The position numbers were made by a program, and so were the translations under genes. Shown piece after piece: positions 54,868 to 64,000 of a stretch of 64,000 bases of DNA (its first letter is position 1; every line of letters begins with the position of its first letter). Source of the DNA: Plesiocystis pacifica SIR-1 (GTDB lineage Bacteria > Myxococcota_A > Polyangia > Nannocystales > Nannocystaceae); assembly GCF_000170895.1 (NCBI RefSeq), contig NZ_ABCS01000003.1:124001-188000 (forward strand), read 5' to 3'. The notes under the pieces were generated by a model, which was given only the letters and a program-made list of their open reading frames with translations, ran no database searches and was not told the DNA's origin.

Positions 54868-55871
54868 GCGCCGTCGGCGATCCAGCGAGCTACGGCCACC
54901 CAGTCCGCGAAGGGCAGGGGCTCCCCCGGAGGCATGGCCGCGCCCGCGATGCCGTGCAGGGCCTCGCCGCTCGCCGTGCGGTGGAGCTTGTGCAGCAGGT
55001 AGCTCTCGCTCGGACGCCCGGGGGTGACCATGGGCACGCCGGTGGGCTCGAGGCCGTCGCGGAGCACGAGGGACTCGAAGGCGAGCTCGGCGGTGCGCAG
55101 GTCGAGGCGGGCGAGGGCGAGCTCGTCGCTGCCCTGGTGGCAGCTGCACGCGCCGCGCTCGGGGTCGAACACGGCGTCGTCGGTGAACAGCTCGGCGAGG
55201 GTCGGCCCGGGCTCGAGGGTCGGGACCTCCTCGGGGGCGGGGTCGCCGATGTCCCCGGCGACGGTGAAGTCGAACCATCGGGTGACGTTGCCCTCCTCGT
55301 CGGCGGTCCACCCGGGCGCGCTCAGGTCCATGCCCTGTCCGCGCCAGCCGAGCCCGTCGATGGCGCGCAGGCGGGCCCGGTAGGTGATGCCCGGCTGCAG
55401 GGGAGACTTTGGCGTGATCGAGAGCACCGAGCCGGGGCACCAGCGCTCGGCGGCGATCGCGTCCTGCTGGCCGGGGGCGCGCCAGCTGAACATTTGAACT
55501 GAGAGCTCGGTGTCAAAAGTCAGCGTCGACGAGCGCAGGTTCAGGTCGAAGTCGTCCGGGATCTGGGGATCGATCTCCGTCGAGAGGCACAAGTCGAAGC
55601 GCGCCCCGGGGTCGACGGCCAGGGAGCCGGCCGCCGGGACCGAGGAAGTGATCTCCACGGGTTCCGCGCTCGGCTCGAAGCGGACCTCGTCTCCGAGCTC
55701 CGCGCAGGCCCCCGAGATCGCGGCCACGAAACTCAGCGTGAACAGCGCGAGACGGCTCGGCGCGCGGCGGCGAAGTCGGCGTTGCCGACGCTGAGACCGG
55801 GTCCCAGGGGGCCCTTGGACCCCTTCGAGGGGTCGAGCCTTCCGCTCGAAGATCCGCCCGTGGACCGTCAC
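54858..55871 (-). CDS. Lipoprotein with SbsA-like domain and cytochrome-like tail
   Basis: The 337-residue protein has an Arg-rich N-terminus, then a hydrophobic lipoprotein signal (LALFTLSFVAAISGAC, Cys near residue 56). The GTG start is uncertain because no later start is available. Residues about 70-200 look like an SbsA/Ig-like domain (ITSSVPAAGSLAVDPGARFDLCLSTEID, LQPGITYRARLRAIDG). The C-terminal 120 residues resemble PSCyt1-type planctomycete cytochrome domains (SYLLHKLHRTASGEALHGIAGAAMPPGEPL, VARWIADGA). However, the heme site reads CSCHQG, so it is CxCH and not CxxCH. Heme binding is therefore uncertain. Confidence 0.65.
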   Translation of the reverse strand: MTVHGRIFERKARPLEGVQGPPGTRSQRRQRRLRRRAPSRLALFTLSFVAAISGACAELGDEVRFEPSAEPVEITSSVPAAGSLAVDPGARFDLCLSTEIDPQIPDDFDLNLRSSTLTFDTELSVQMFSWRAPGQQDAIAAERWCPGSVLSITPKSPLQPGITYRARLRAIDGLGWRGQGMDLSAPGWTADEEGNVTRWFDFTVAGDIGDPAPEEVPTLEPGPTLAELFTDDAVFDPERGACSCHQGSDELALARLDLRTAELAFESLVLRDGLEPTGVPMVTPGRPSESYLLHKLHRTASGEALHGIAGAAMPPGEPLPFADWVAVARWIADGAQP

Positions 55872-56081
55872 CCTCGCACCCTATCAGGCCCCGCAGGGCA
55901 CCACCAGCGCGGTGGGCGCGTGGAGCCGGAAAGCCGTTTGTCCAGGATCTCGTCACACATCCGCATGTTGCCAGCTGCGCCGAGTTGTTGACCCTGCGCG
56001 CGCGGCCCTGGTATCTTCGCCGCCGAATTCGCCAGGTTGCGCGGTGATTGAGCCAAGCAACCCGGCACGAAGGAGTCATCG

Positions 56082-56587
56082 GTGCCCCGTTCCACTGCCC
56101 GACTCAGTTCCCGACTCATCGCGCTCGTGGCCGTCGTCGCTTGCGCGGGTTGCGGCCCCTTTGGATACCTCAAGAAGGTGGCGACGGATGCGACCCGCGC
56201 CGTCGCCGAAGCCGAAGCGGCCGGAGCCGAGGAGTACGCCCCCTACGAATACTGGGGAGCGGTCGCTTATCTCGAGCAGGCGAAAGTGCTCATGGGCTAC
56301 AGCGAGTACGAGCGCTCGTTCGACTTCGGTCAACGCGCCAAGGACCTCGCCAACGAGGCCAAGGTCAAGGCCCAGCGCGTCAAGAAGGGCGGCTCCGTCG
56401 TCCGTGACGAAGACGTCGCCGCGCCCACGGACATGATCGACTCCGAAGGCAACAAGGCCGAGACCTTGGACGAGGCCACCGACGAGGCCGACACCAAGGC
56501 CGAGAAGGACGCCAAGGCCGAAGGCGACGCCGGAGACGGTAAAGCCGAGGGCTCCGTCGGCGGCAGCCTCAAGGTCGGAGGAGACAA

Positions 56588-56591
<4 letters not shown>
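56082..56591 (+). CDS. DUF4398-type lipoprotein
   Basis: The 169-residue protein has a lipoprotein signal RLIALVAVVACAGC (Cys near residue 24). After it a helical DUF4398-like region follows (EAEAAGAEEYAPYEYWGAVAYLEQAKVLMGYSEYERSFDFGQRAKDLANEAKVKAQR), as in lipoproteins that accompany OmpA proteins. The tail is rich in Asp/Glu/Ala/Lys (DEATDEADTKAEKDAKAEGD), likely disordered. The GTG start is used, and the stop overlaps the OmpA start (GTGATG). It is the first of the three envelope genes here. Confidence 0.75.
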
Positions 56592-57778
<1,187 letters not shown>

Positions 57779-57784
57779 CCCGCC

Positions 57785-57810
57785 CGGGCGCCCGCTTCGG
57801 TCGGCGCCCG
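57785..57810 (+). terminator. Hairpin after the OmpA gene
   Basis: CGGGCGCC (57785-57792) and GGCGCCCG (57803-57810) form an 8-bp stem with a 10-nt loop, 6 bp after the OmpA stop. No T-run follows. It may end or attenuate transcription before the beta-barrel gene. Confidence 0.45.
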
Positions 57811-57903
57811 GTCTGCATCACCTTCCCCCCTCCATTGCCCCCCCAAGAGGAAGAGCGGGGAATCCGCGGAGCTCCAGCTCCGAGAGGAGCGCAACGTTTC
57901 CCC

Positions 57904-59661
57904 ATGCTTTCTCTGATCGTTCAAAAGGCTCGGTTCCGCACCGCCGGCCTCCTGTCGGCGGGCGCTCTAGCGACGCTGATCAGCCTCGCGCCCTCGCAGG
58001 CGTGGGCCGGTCCTCGCGACGACATGAAGACCGCCTACGCCCAGGCGCTCGAGCAGTTCAACAACCTCGAGTACGACGCGGCGCTGTCCACCATCAACAA
58101 CGCCATCACCGCGGCGATCAACGCCGAGCGCGGGGACGACCCGGTGCTCGCGTCGCTGTACATGCTGCGCGCCGCGCTGACCTTCTCCGCCGAGGGCGAC
58201 GCCGCCAAGGACCGGATCATCGCGGACCTCAAGGGCGCGGTCATCCTCAACTACTACGTCGTCGTGCCCGTGGAGATGCGCTCCGACGAGCTCGCGGCCT
58301 ACATGCAAGAGGCGCGGGCGAACTCGGGGATGTCGGCGCCGCAGCCGATCACCCTGCGCGACCCGGAGCCCGCGTGCGGGGCTGACCTGCACTTCGAGGT
58401 GCTGCTGAGCGTGCCCGACGGCGGCGCGGCGGCGCTTTATTGGCGCAAGCAAGGCGACGAGGGCGAGTTCACCGGCGCGGACATGCCGGCCTTCTCGAAC
58501 GTCGCCGAGGTCGACATCCCGGCGGCCGAGCACGGCGACGCCAACATCGAGTTCTTCATCTACGGCTTCGACGCGGCCCAAAACCCCGTCGCCAACCTCG
58601 GCCTCCAAGAACAGCCCCAGGTGTTCGAGCAAAGCTGCGAGCCCGAGGAGGAGGTGGTCGAGGAGGTGATCGAGGAGCCGCCCAAGCCCACGACCTTGCT
58701 GCCCAAGGGCTGGATCAAGGTCGGCCTCGGCACGGGCTTTGGCATCGCCAGCGGCTCGGCCGAGAACACCTACCGCCAGTTCTTCCCCCGCGGCTCCCAG
58801 GCCTACGGCGCGGCCGAGGCCGGCTGCGCCATCGCCCGCTGGGTCGCCGGCAACCGCGACGTCAGCGAGGTCGGCGCGGACGAGCTCGAGGCGGCGTTCA
58901 TGCAGTTCGGCCCCGCCGGCCAGACCGAGGCGATGAAGAACGCCTACAACGTCAACGCCTGCTCCGAGCGCCACCCCGTGTCCACGGGCCTGGCCCCCGC
59001 GCCCTTCCACATCGCCCCGGAGTTCTCCTTCCGCCTGGGCGAGCGGATCTCTCTGGGCGTGTTCTCCCGGCTGCAGGTCGTGACCGGCGCCCAGGTGTTC
59101 CGCGACGATCCCAACAAGGACGTGGCGACCTCCTTCAACGAGGACATCCGCTCGGCGACCCCGAGCGGCGTGCAGCAAAAGATCGCGTTCTCGTGGACGG
59201 TCGGGGCCAAGTTCCAGTACTTCCTGGGCAAGGAGCAGTGGAAGCTGCGCCCCTACGTCGGCGCCTTCGCGGGCTACGGCAACGCGCGCCTGCGCGTGGA
59301 CATGGGCTTCGCCAACGACCGCAACGGCAACAGCATCCCGGACGACGTCGAGATCGGCCAGGACACCGACCTCAACGGGCAGGGCTGCTTCCCCGTGTGG
59401 CCCTACAACTCGGCCTGCGACCAGGGCCCGACCGAGGGCGACAACGTGCTCGCGCTCCAGGTCGCGCAGGGGGCCGACGGCGCGGCCAACCGCATCGACG
59501 TCGTGCGCATCGGCCCCGGCTTCCTCGGCGCGCTGGTCGGCTTCAACTACCAGCTGCACAAGAACTTCGCCCTGTTCGGCGAGCTGCACGTCGGGGGCTA
59601 CTTCCCCAACTCGTCGAGCTTGCTGTTCGACATCAACCTGGGCCCGGCGATCACCTTCTAG
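57904..59661 (+). CDS. Outer-membrane beta-barrel protein
   Basis: The 585-residue protein has a signal peptide (LLSAGALATLISLAPSQAWA, cleavage near AWAG). Residues about 35-115 form TPR-like helices (AYAQALEQFNNLEYDAALSTINNAI). A region with Pro/Glu-rich repeats follows, and a C-terminal beta-barrel begins near WIKVGLGTGFGIASG. It has alternating hydrophobic strands (FSFRLGERISLGVFSRLQVVTG, LRPYVGAFAGYG, NFALFGELHVGGY) and ends in Phe (GPAITF), the classical BAM signal. One loop has an acidic calcium-type motif (NDRNGNSIPDD). The ATG gives the signal peptide; upstream frame is open but has no features. It may work with the OmpA lipoprotein. Confidence 0.8.
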   Translation: MLSLIVQKARFRTAGLLSAGALATLISLAPSQAWAGPRDDMKTAYAQALEQFNNLEYDAALSTINNAITAAINAERGDDPVLASLYMLRAALTFSAEGDAAKDRIIADLKGAVILNYYVVVPVEMRSDELAAYMQEARANSGMSAPQPITLRDPEPACGADLHFEVLLSVPDGGAAALYWRKQGDEGEFTGADMPAFSNVAEVDIPAAEHGDANIEFFIYGFDAAQNPVANLGLQEQPQVFEQSCEPEEEVVEEVIEEPPKPTTLLPKGWIKVGLGTGFGIASGSAENTYRQFFPRGSQAYGAAEAGCAIARWVAGNRDVSEVGADELEAAFMQFGPAGQTEAMKNAYNVNACSERHPVSTGLAPAPFHIAPEFSFRLGERISLGVFSRLQVVTGAQVFRDDPNKDVATSFNEDIRSATPSGVQQKIAFSWTVGAKFQYFLGKEQWKLRPYVGAFAGYGNARLRVDMGFANDRNGNSIPDDVEIGQDTDLNGQGCFPVWPYNSACDQGPTEGDNVLALQVAQGADGAANRIDVVRIGPGFLGALVGFNYQLHKNFALFGELHVGGYFPNSSSLLFDINLGPAITF

Positions 59662-59670
59662 GGATCCTGG

Positions 59671-59711
59671 AGTCGCCCCTTTGGGGCTGTTCGGCGGGGG
59701 TGAGGGCGACT
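59671..59711 (+). terminator. Hairpin after the beta-barrel gene
   Basis: AGTCGCCC (59671-59678) and GGGCGACT (59704-59711) form an 8-bp stem, and a nested GCCCC-TTT-GGGGC stem (59675-59687) lies inside. The region sits 10 bp after the stop and probably ends the envelope operon. Confidence 0.45.
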
Positions 59712-59804
59712 TCATTCCCGCCGAGTCAATTGCCCCGCTTTGCTAGGGGGTCTCTAGAGCTCGCTAGGGCGGCCGAGGGGAGAGGTCTCTTGTAGACTCC
59801 GAGC

Positions 59805-61358
59805 ATGAACACCAAGCCGGTACCCCTCGTTCCCCATAGAGTAGCTCCCTGGCTCATGTTGATCGCTCTGGGAGTCGCTTGCACCGAAGCAGATGGCGAC
59901 GGCGCCGACGAACTTGGCGACACGGGGAGCACGAGCGGCGACGGGAGCACGAGCGGCGACGGGAGCACGAGCGGCGACGGGAGCACGAGCGGCGACGGGA
60001 GCACGAGCGGCGACGGGAGCACGAGCGGCGACGGGAGCACGAGCGGCGACGGGAGCACGAGCGGCGACGGGAGCACGAGCGGCGACGGGAGCACGAGCGA
60101 GGATGGGAGCAGCGAGGGCGATGAGAGCACCGGCGAGCCCGCCTGTACTGCGACGGGCTTTGCTGCCCTGCCCGTGATCTGGGACATCCCCCCTTCGGTC
60201 AAACCGGCCTCCTTCGGCAGTGGACTGTGCGCTCCCTACAGCTACATGACCCTAGATCTCGACGGAGATGGCTCGATCGAGCTCGTGGCGACCGACAACT
60301 GCGATGACCAGACCTCGCTGGGAGAGGGCCAATGGTGGGTCTACGAGAACACCGGCGACGGCTTCGCACCGATCCCGACGATCTGGGCGACGCCCCCGAG
60401 CACGGGCACGCCAAACGTCGGCTACTGCACCCCCTACGCCGACGTGCTCCTCGACCTCAACGGAGACGGTCTGCTCGACCTCGCCGCTGTGGACGATTGC
60501 GTGAACGGGACAATGATGGGGGCGGGTCAGTGGCTGGTGTGGGAGAACACCGGCGAGGGCTTCGCGCCGACCCCCACGATCTGGACGACCCCCACGAGCG
60601 CTGGGGCGCTCAACCTCGGCTATTGCGATCCCTACGCCGACATGGTCATGGACATGAACGGCGACGAGCTGCCCGAACTCGTCGCCGTGACCGACTGTGG
60701 CGGCCCCGAAGCCCTCGGCGAGGGGGAGTGGTGGATCTACGAAAACACTGGCACTGGCTTCGCTCCGAGCCCCATGAGCTGGCCCACCCCCCCGAACGTC
60801 GGAGCGCTCAACATCGGCTACTGCGACCCCTACGCCGACACGCTCATGGACCTCGACGGCGACGGCCTGCTCGACCTCGTGGCGGTCAGCGACTGCGATG
60901 AGCCTGCCCCGCTCGGTGAGGGCGAGTGGTGGAGCTACAAAAATACGGGCAGCGGCTTCGCGCCGTTGGCCTCGGCCTGGTCGACCCCCGCGGACGTGGG
61001 AGCGTTGAACAGCGGCTACTGCGATCCCTACACCGACGCGGTCCTCGACATCGACGGCGACGGAGAGCTTGAGCTCGTGGTCACCGGCGACTGCGACACC
61101 CAAAGCCCCCTCGGCGACGGAGAGTGGTGGGTCTACGACAACACGGGATCCGGCTTCGCCAACCCCCCGACCATCTGGTCGACGCCAGCCGTAGTCCACG
61201 CGGGATCGATCGCGGGGTCCACCTGCGACCCCTACATCTATGGGGTGAGGGACCTGGACGGGGACGGCCTCGTCGATCTCGTCGTGACCGGTGACTGTGA
61301 CAGTCAGACCGAGCTCGGGGAGAGCTATTGGCGGGTCTACTTGGGGGAGTGCGAGTGA
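59805..61358 (+). CDS. Surface lipoprotein with Ser/Gly/Asp linker and six 66-residue repeats
   Basis: The 517-residue protein has a lipoprotein signal (LMLIALGVAC, Cys about residue 26), then a linker of nine perfect GSTSGD repeats and some variants, then six tandem repeats of about 66 residues. Each has FAPxPTIWxTP, GYCDPYAD, LDLDGDGLLDLVAVxDC and LGEGEWWxYENTGSG. DxDGDGxxD is a calcium-binding FG-GAP/VCBS-like core, and two Cys per repeat suggest one disulfide each. The protein is likely exposed on the cell surface through the flexible linker, as a propeller or array for binding. The start is the ATG before the signal. It is convergent with pilS (16-bp gap). Confidence 0.75.
   Translation: MNTKPVPLVPHRVAPWLMLIALGVACTEADGDGADELGDTGSTSGDGSTSGDGSTSGDGSTSGDGSTSGDGSTSGDGSTSGDGSTSGDGSTSGDGSTSEDGSSEGDESTGEPACTATGFAALPVIWDIPPSVKPASFGSGLCAPYSYMTLDLDGDGSIELVATDNCDDQTSLGEGQWWVYENTGDGFAPIPTIWATPPSTGTPNVGYCTPYADVLLDLNGDGLLDLAAVDDCVNGTMMGAGQWLVWENTGEGFAPTPTIWTTPTSAGALNLGYCDPYADMVMDMNGDELPELVAVTDCGGPEALGEGEWWIYENTGTGFAPSPMSWPTPPNVGALNIGYCDPYADTLMDLDGDGLLDLVAVSDCDEPAPLGEGEWWSYKNTGSGFAPLASAWSTPADVGALNSGYCDPYTDAVLDIDGDGELELVVTGDCDTQSPLGDGEWWVYDNTGSGFANPPTIWSTPAVVHAGSIAGSTCDPYIYGVRDLDGDGLVDLVVTGDCDSQTELGESYWRVYLGECE
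59925..60104 (+). repeat. 18-bp tandem repeats encoding the GSTSGD linker
   Basis: Nine perfect copies of an 18-bp unit (first unit 59925-59942, ninth ending at 60086) and one variant (60087-60104) encode GSTSGD repeats. The units keep the reading frame (multiple of 3), so copy-number change by slippage would only alter linker length. This is the largest perfect tandem array seen in the window. Confidence 0.95.
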
Positions 61359-61374
61359 GCTGCCCGGGGGGATC

Positions 61375-63075
61375 TCACCCCAACTTCGGCAGGTTGACCA
61401 TGAAGCGCGTCCCCTCGCCGACCCTGGAGTAGACCTCGATGTCCCCCCCGTGGTCCTCGACGATGCGCTGAACCAGGGCCAGGCCGATGCCCGAGCCGCC
61501 GTCCTTGGTGGAGAAGAAGGGCTCGAAGATGTGCTCGAGGTCCTTGTCGGGGATGCCCCGGCCCTGGTCGCGGACGTGGATGTGGACGAACTCGAGGCTG
61601 GCGACGACGCCGAGCTCGAGCCGGCCCTCGTGGGCCATGGCCTGGGCGCCGTTGCGGACCAGGTTCCACAGCACCTGGGTGATCTGCGAGCTGTCGAGCT
61701 CGGCGTGGACGGGGGTCGGGGGCAGCTCGAGGGCCAGGTCGATGGCGGCGTTTTGGGGGTCGGCCTCGAAGGCCTCGGCGAGCTCGCGCAGGGCCTGGCA
61801 CAGGTCCACGGGGGCTCGCTCGAGCTTGCGCGGGCGGGTGTAGTCGAGGAGCTCGGTGACGATCTCGTTGAGGCGCACGGACTCGCGGCGGATCACCCGG
61901 ATCAGCCGGCGGTCCTCGTCGTTGGCGTCGAGGGTGTCGAGGAGCTCGGCGCAGCCGGAGATCGCGGCGAGGGGGTTGCGGACCTCGTGGGCGACGGACG
62001 CGGCCAGGCCCCCGAGGGCGGCGAGGCGCTCGCTTCGACGCAGGACCCGCTCCATCTCGCGCAGCTCGGTGACGTCGCGGAAGTTCACGACGTGGCCCAG
62101 GAAGCTGCCCTCCTCGTCGAGCAGGGGGCTGCAGCTGAGGCCGATGTTGATGGTCCGGCCGTCGGGGCGCTCGTGGCTGAGCTCGAAGCGGTGGTCGTGG
62201 ACGCCGGAGTCGGCGAGGTGCTTGGCCAGGCCCGGGAGGACCTCCTCGCAGTCGAGGCCGGCGAGGACGTCGTTGCGCAGCAGCAGCTCGCGGCCCGTGG
62301 GGTTGATGAACAGCACCCGGCCGGTGTGGTCCACGGTCAGCAGCCCCGAGGTCAAAGAGCGCACGATGTTCTCGTTGAGGGTCAGCAGGCCCTCGACGTG
62401 GGACTCGGACACGAGCAGCTGGGTGTTGAGCCGGGAGGACAGCAGGGCGATGGCGCCGATGGCCCCGGTCGCGCGCAGGAGGGCGATGAGCAGGGTCTGG
62501 GGCGTGACGGCCTCGCCCGCGCCGAGGCCCAGGTGGATCCAGTCGAGGAACTGGGCCAGGCTGACGAGGCCGAAGAAGGCGCCGCAGGTCGCGGCGGTCA
62601 GCCAGATCTGGCGGCGGTCGCCCATCATCGCCGCGCCCAGCACGGCGATCGGGAACAGGAACACGAGCCCCGAGAGCACGCCCCCGGTCAGCCACACCGC
62701 GGTCGAGACGAAGACGACGTCGGCGGCGCTCTGGAGGGCCGCGATGCGGTCGAGCTGCTTGCGGCGCAGCGGGACCCCCTCGCGCTGACGCAGCATCCAG
62801 CCCGAGGTGATGGTCAACAAAAAGCCGCCGCCGATGATGACCCAGATGACCGTGTCGCGGACGGCGATGTCGTGCTCGGCGTCGAACCACACCGTCGTCA
62901 CCGTGAACAGCAAGAAGGCCGCCAGCAGCAACAAGCGCAGCAGCATGAAGTAGCTGATGCGCCGTCGGTGCGCCTCGACGTTGGGGTCGGGCAGGCGCGT
63001 GCGCACCCCTGCGGGCCGCAGCATGTCGACGCTGAGGTCTCCGCCGAGCGAGGGGGGCTGCTCCGTCTCGGCCAT
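61375..63075 (-). CDS. pilS: Sensor histidine kinase PilS
   Basis: The 566-residue protein has about six predicted transmembrane helices in residues 40-215, a PAS domain (about 235-340: LTSGLLTVDHTGRVLFINPTGRELL), then a DHp domain with SVAHEVRNPLAAI (H363) and a HATPase domain (NLVRNGAQAM, DQGRGIP, EPFFSTKDGGSGIGLALVQRIVEDHGG). This is the PilS architecture, sensing pilin in the membrane and controlling PilR, an activator of sigma-54 promoters. Upstream on the same strand lies pilC after 34 bp. PilR is not in the window. The gene is convergent with the repeat lipoprotein. Confidence 0.9.
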   Translation of the reverse strand: MAETEQPPSLGGDLSVDMLRPAGVRTRLPDPNVEAHRRRISYFMLLRLLLLAAFLLFTVTTVWFDAEHDIAVRDTVIWVIIGGGFLLTITSGWMLRQREGVPLRRKQLDRIAALQSAADVVFVSTAVWLTGGVLSGLVFLFPIAVLGAAMMGDRRQIWLTAATCGAFFGLVSLAQFLDWIHLGLGAGEAVTPQTLLIALLRATGAIGAIALLSSRLNTQLLVSESHVEGLLTLNENIVRSLTSGLLTVDHTGRVLFINPTGRELLLRNDVLAGLDCEEVLPGLAKHLADSGVHDHRFELSHERPDGRTINIGLSCSPLLDEEGSFLGHVVNFRDVTELREMERVLRRSERLAALGGLAASVAHEVRNPLAAISGCAELLDTLDANDEDRRLIRVIRRESVRLNEIVTELLDYTRPRKLERAPVDLCQALRELAEAFEADPQNAAIDLALELPPTPVHAELDSSQITQVLWNLVRNGAQAMAHEGRLELGVVASLEFVHIHVRDQGRGIPDKDLEHIFEPFFSTKDGGSGIGLALVQRIVEDHGGDIEVYSRVGEGTRFMVNLPKLG

Positions 63076-63109
63076 GGCTGCAGCCCTCGCGTTGGGGTGG
63101 GGAGAGCCC

Positions 63110-64000
63110 CTACTTGATGCCGCCGGCGACGTCGAAGATGGGCAGGTACATGGCGATCAGCATGCCGCCGACGCCGACGCCGAGGAACACGAGGATCAGC
63201 GGCTCGAGCATGGCGCTCATGGCCGCGACGGCCGCGTCGACCTCTTCTTCGTAGAAGTCGGCGATCTTCTGGAGCATGTCGTCCATCGCGCCGGTCTGCT
63301 CACCGACGCCGATCATCTGCACGACCATGGGCGGGAAGATGCCGGTCTCGAGCAGGGGCGAGGCGATGTCCTTGCCCTCGGCGACCTTCTCGCGGGCGTA
63401 GAGGATGCCGTTTTGGATCACGACGTTGCCCGAGGTCTTGGCCACGATGTCCATGGCGTCGAGGATGGGCACGCCCGAGGCGAGCAGGGTGCCCAGGGTC
63501 CGGGTGAAGCGGGCGACCGAGCCCTTGCGGACCACGTTGCCGATCACGGGCAGCTTGAGCTTGATCGTGTCGAAGATCAGCAGGCCTTGGGGCGTCTTGA
63601 TGGCCGCCGAGAAGCCCACGCCGAGGGCGATGCCGACGATGGTCAGGAGCAGGAAGTGGCCCGTGATGAAGTGGCTGATGGCCAGCACGATCCGGGTCGG
63701 GCCGGGCAGGGAGCCGGCGCCCAGATCCTTGAACATGTCCTCGAAGGTCGGGAGCACGAAGGTCATCATGATGACCATGACGAGCAGGCCGACCACGATG
63801 ATGGCCACGGGGTAGACCAGCGCGCCCTTGACCTGGCGGCGCAGCTTGGCCGACTTCTCGAGGTAAGTCGCCATGCGCCGGAAGATGAGGTCGAGGATAC
63901 CGCCGGCCTCGCCGGCGGCGACCAGGTTGCGGAACAGGTCGTCGAAGACCTTGGGGTACAGGCCCATGGCCTCCGACAGGGACTTGCCGGTCTCGACCTC
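63110..64000 (-). CDS. pilC: Type IV pilus inner-membrane platform protein PilC (5' end cut by window)
   Basis: The 3' portion of about 296 residues is visible; the frame continues beyond the right edge, so the N-terminal part is missing. The GspF/PilC fold is clear: VFDDLFRNLVAAGEAGGILDLIFRRMATYLEKSAKLRRQVKGALVYP, then a transmembrane pair (AIIVVGLLVMVIMMTFVLPTFEDMF), FTRTLGTLLASGVPILDAMDIVAKTSGN and the conserved MIGVGEQTGAMDDML, and a final helix (LEPLILVFLGVGVGGMLIAMYLPIF). PilC couples the assembly ATPases to the pilin. It is followed by pilS, the order seen in Myxococcus. Confidence 0.95.
   Translation of the reverse strand, partial: EVETGKSLSEAMGLYPKVFDDLFRNLVAAGEAGGILDLIFRRMATYLEKSAKLRRQVKGALVYPVAIIVVGLLVMVIMMTFVLPTFEDMFKDLGAGSLPGPTRIVLAISHFITGHFLLLTIVGIALGVGFSAAIKTPQGLLIFDTIKLKLPVIGNVVRKGSVARFTRTLGTLLASGVPILDAMDIVAKTSGNVVIQNGILYAREKVAEGKDIASPLLETGIFPPMVVQMIGVGEQTGAMDDMLQKIADFYEEEVDAAVAAMSAMLEPLILVFLGVGVGGMLIAMYLPIFDVAGGIK

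Noticed and set aside
54858-55871. Firm call as a cytochrome c
   Set aside because: The heme site is CxCH, not CxxCH.
59925-60104. Possible CRISPR array
   Set aside because: The units are contiguous 18-bp coding repeats without spacers.

Overview
The window is about 64 kb of very GC-rich DNA with strong third-position G/C bias, which creates many long antisense reading frames with no recognisable content. The gene content points to a myxobacterium (Myxococcota). It includes a protein ending in a MYXO-CTERM-type tail, AgmX/PglI-type domains, a tail-anchored Ser/Thr kinase, a TIGR02996-LRR protein, many lipoproteins with Ser/Gly/Asp-rich linkers, and type IV pilus genes. The Ser/Gly/Asp repeats and envelope proteins suggest the Nannocystales, but that placement is inference. 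No rRNA, tRNA, CRISPR array, transposase or prophage was recognised.

Layout. 0-5.5 kb: a LuxR-type regulator, a secreted Cys-rich protein, an XRE regulator, a lipase-like hydrolase, a Ser/Thr kinase and a DUF3108 protein. 5.6-9.5 kb: pdxA and uvrA. 9.5-17.5 kb: a MYXO-CTERM beta-helix protein, a divergent GST/GlxA-type regulator pair, an AgmX-domain protein, an ECF sigma factor with its membrane partner, a DUF6765 protein and a Crp/Fnr regulator. 17.5-27 kb: a minor-pilin cluster (FimT/GspH, PilV, PilW, PilX, PilY1 and a lipoprotein). It has a clear sigma-54 promoter in front and a strong terminator followed by an AT-rich non-coding block in the middle. 27-32 kb: a cN-II-type 5'-nucleotidase, a LytS/LytTR two-component pair and an S41 peptidase lipoprotein. 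32-42 kb: a compact group 3b-type [NiFe]-hydrogenase operon with its maturation genes. 42-50 kb: LRR protein, SDR, LLM oxidoreductase, LysR regulator, dapA-dapB-lipoprotein, and ribF with a small TPR protein. 50-56 kb: a DUF2723-TPR membrane protein, a small lipoprotein, an XRE-ImmA/IrrE metallopeptidase with a C39-like cysteine peptidase, and a lipoprotein with a cytochrome-like tail. 56-61 kb: an envelope cluster (DUF4398 lipoprotein, OmpA with thrombospondin-3 repeats, beta-barrel) and a six-repeat surface lipoprotein. 61-64 kb: pilS and pilC, cut by the window edge.

How the genes work together. The pilus genes at both ends form one story. PilC is the inner-membrane platform, PilS is the sensor that normally acts through the sigma-54 activator PilR, and the minor-pilin operon carries a textbook -24/-12 element. 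The hydrogenase operon encodes a cyclic-nucleotide-binding protein, a fused electron-transfer subunit (beta plus gamma), both catalytic subunits, the C-terminal protease and HypA, F, C, D and E. HypB is missing and HypA has lost its zinc domain, so nickel delivery is probably unusual. The XRE-ImmA plus C39-like peptidase pair is the best candidate for an undescribed small system.
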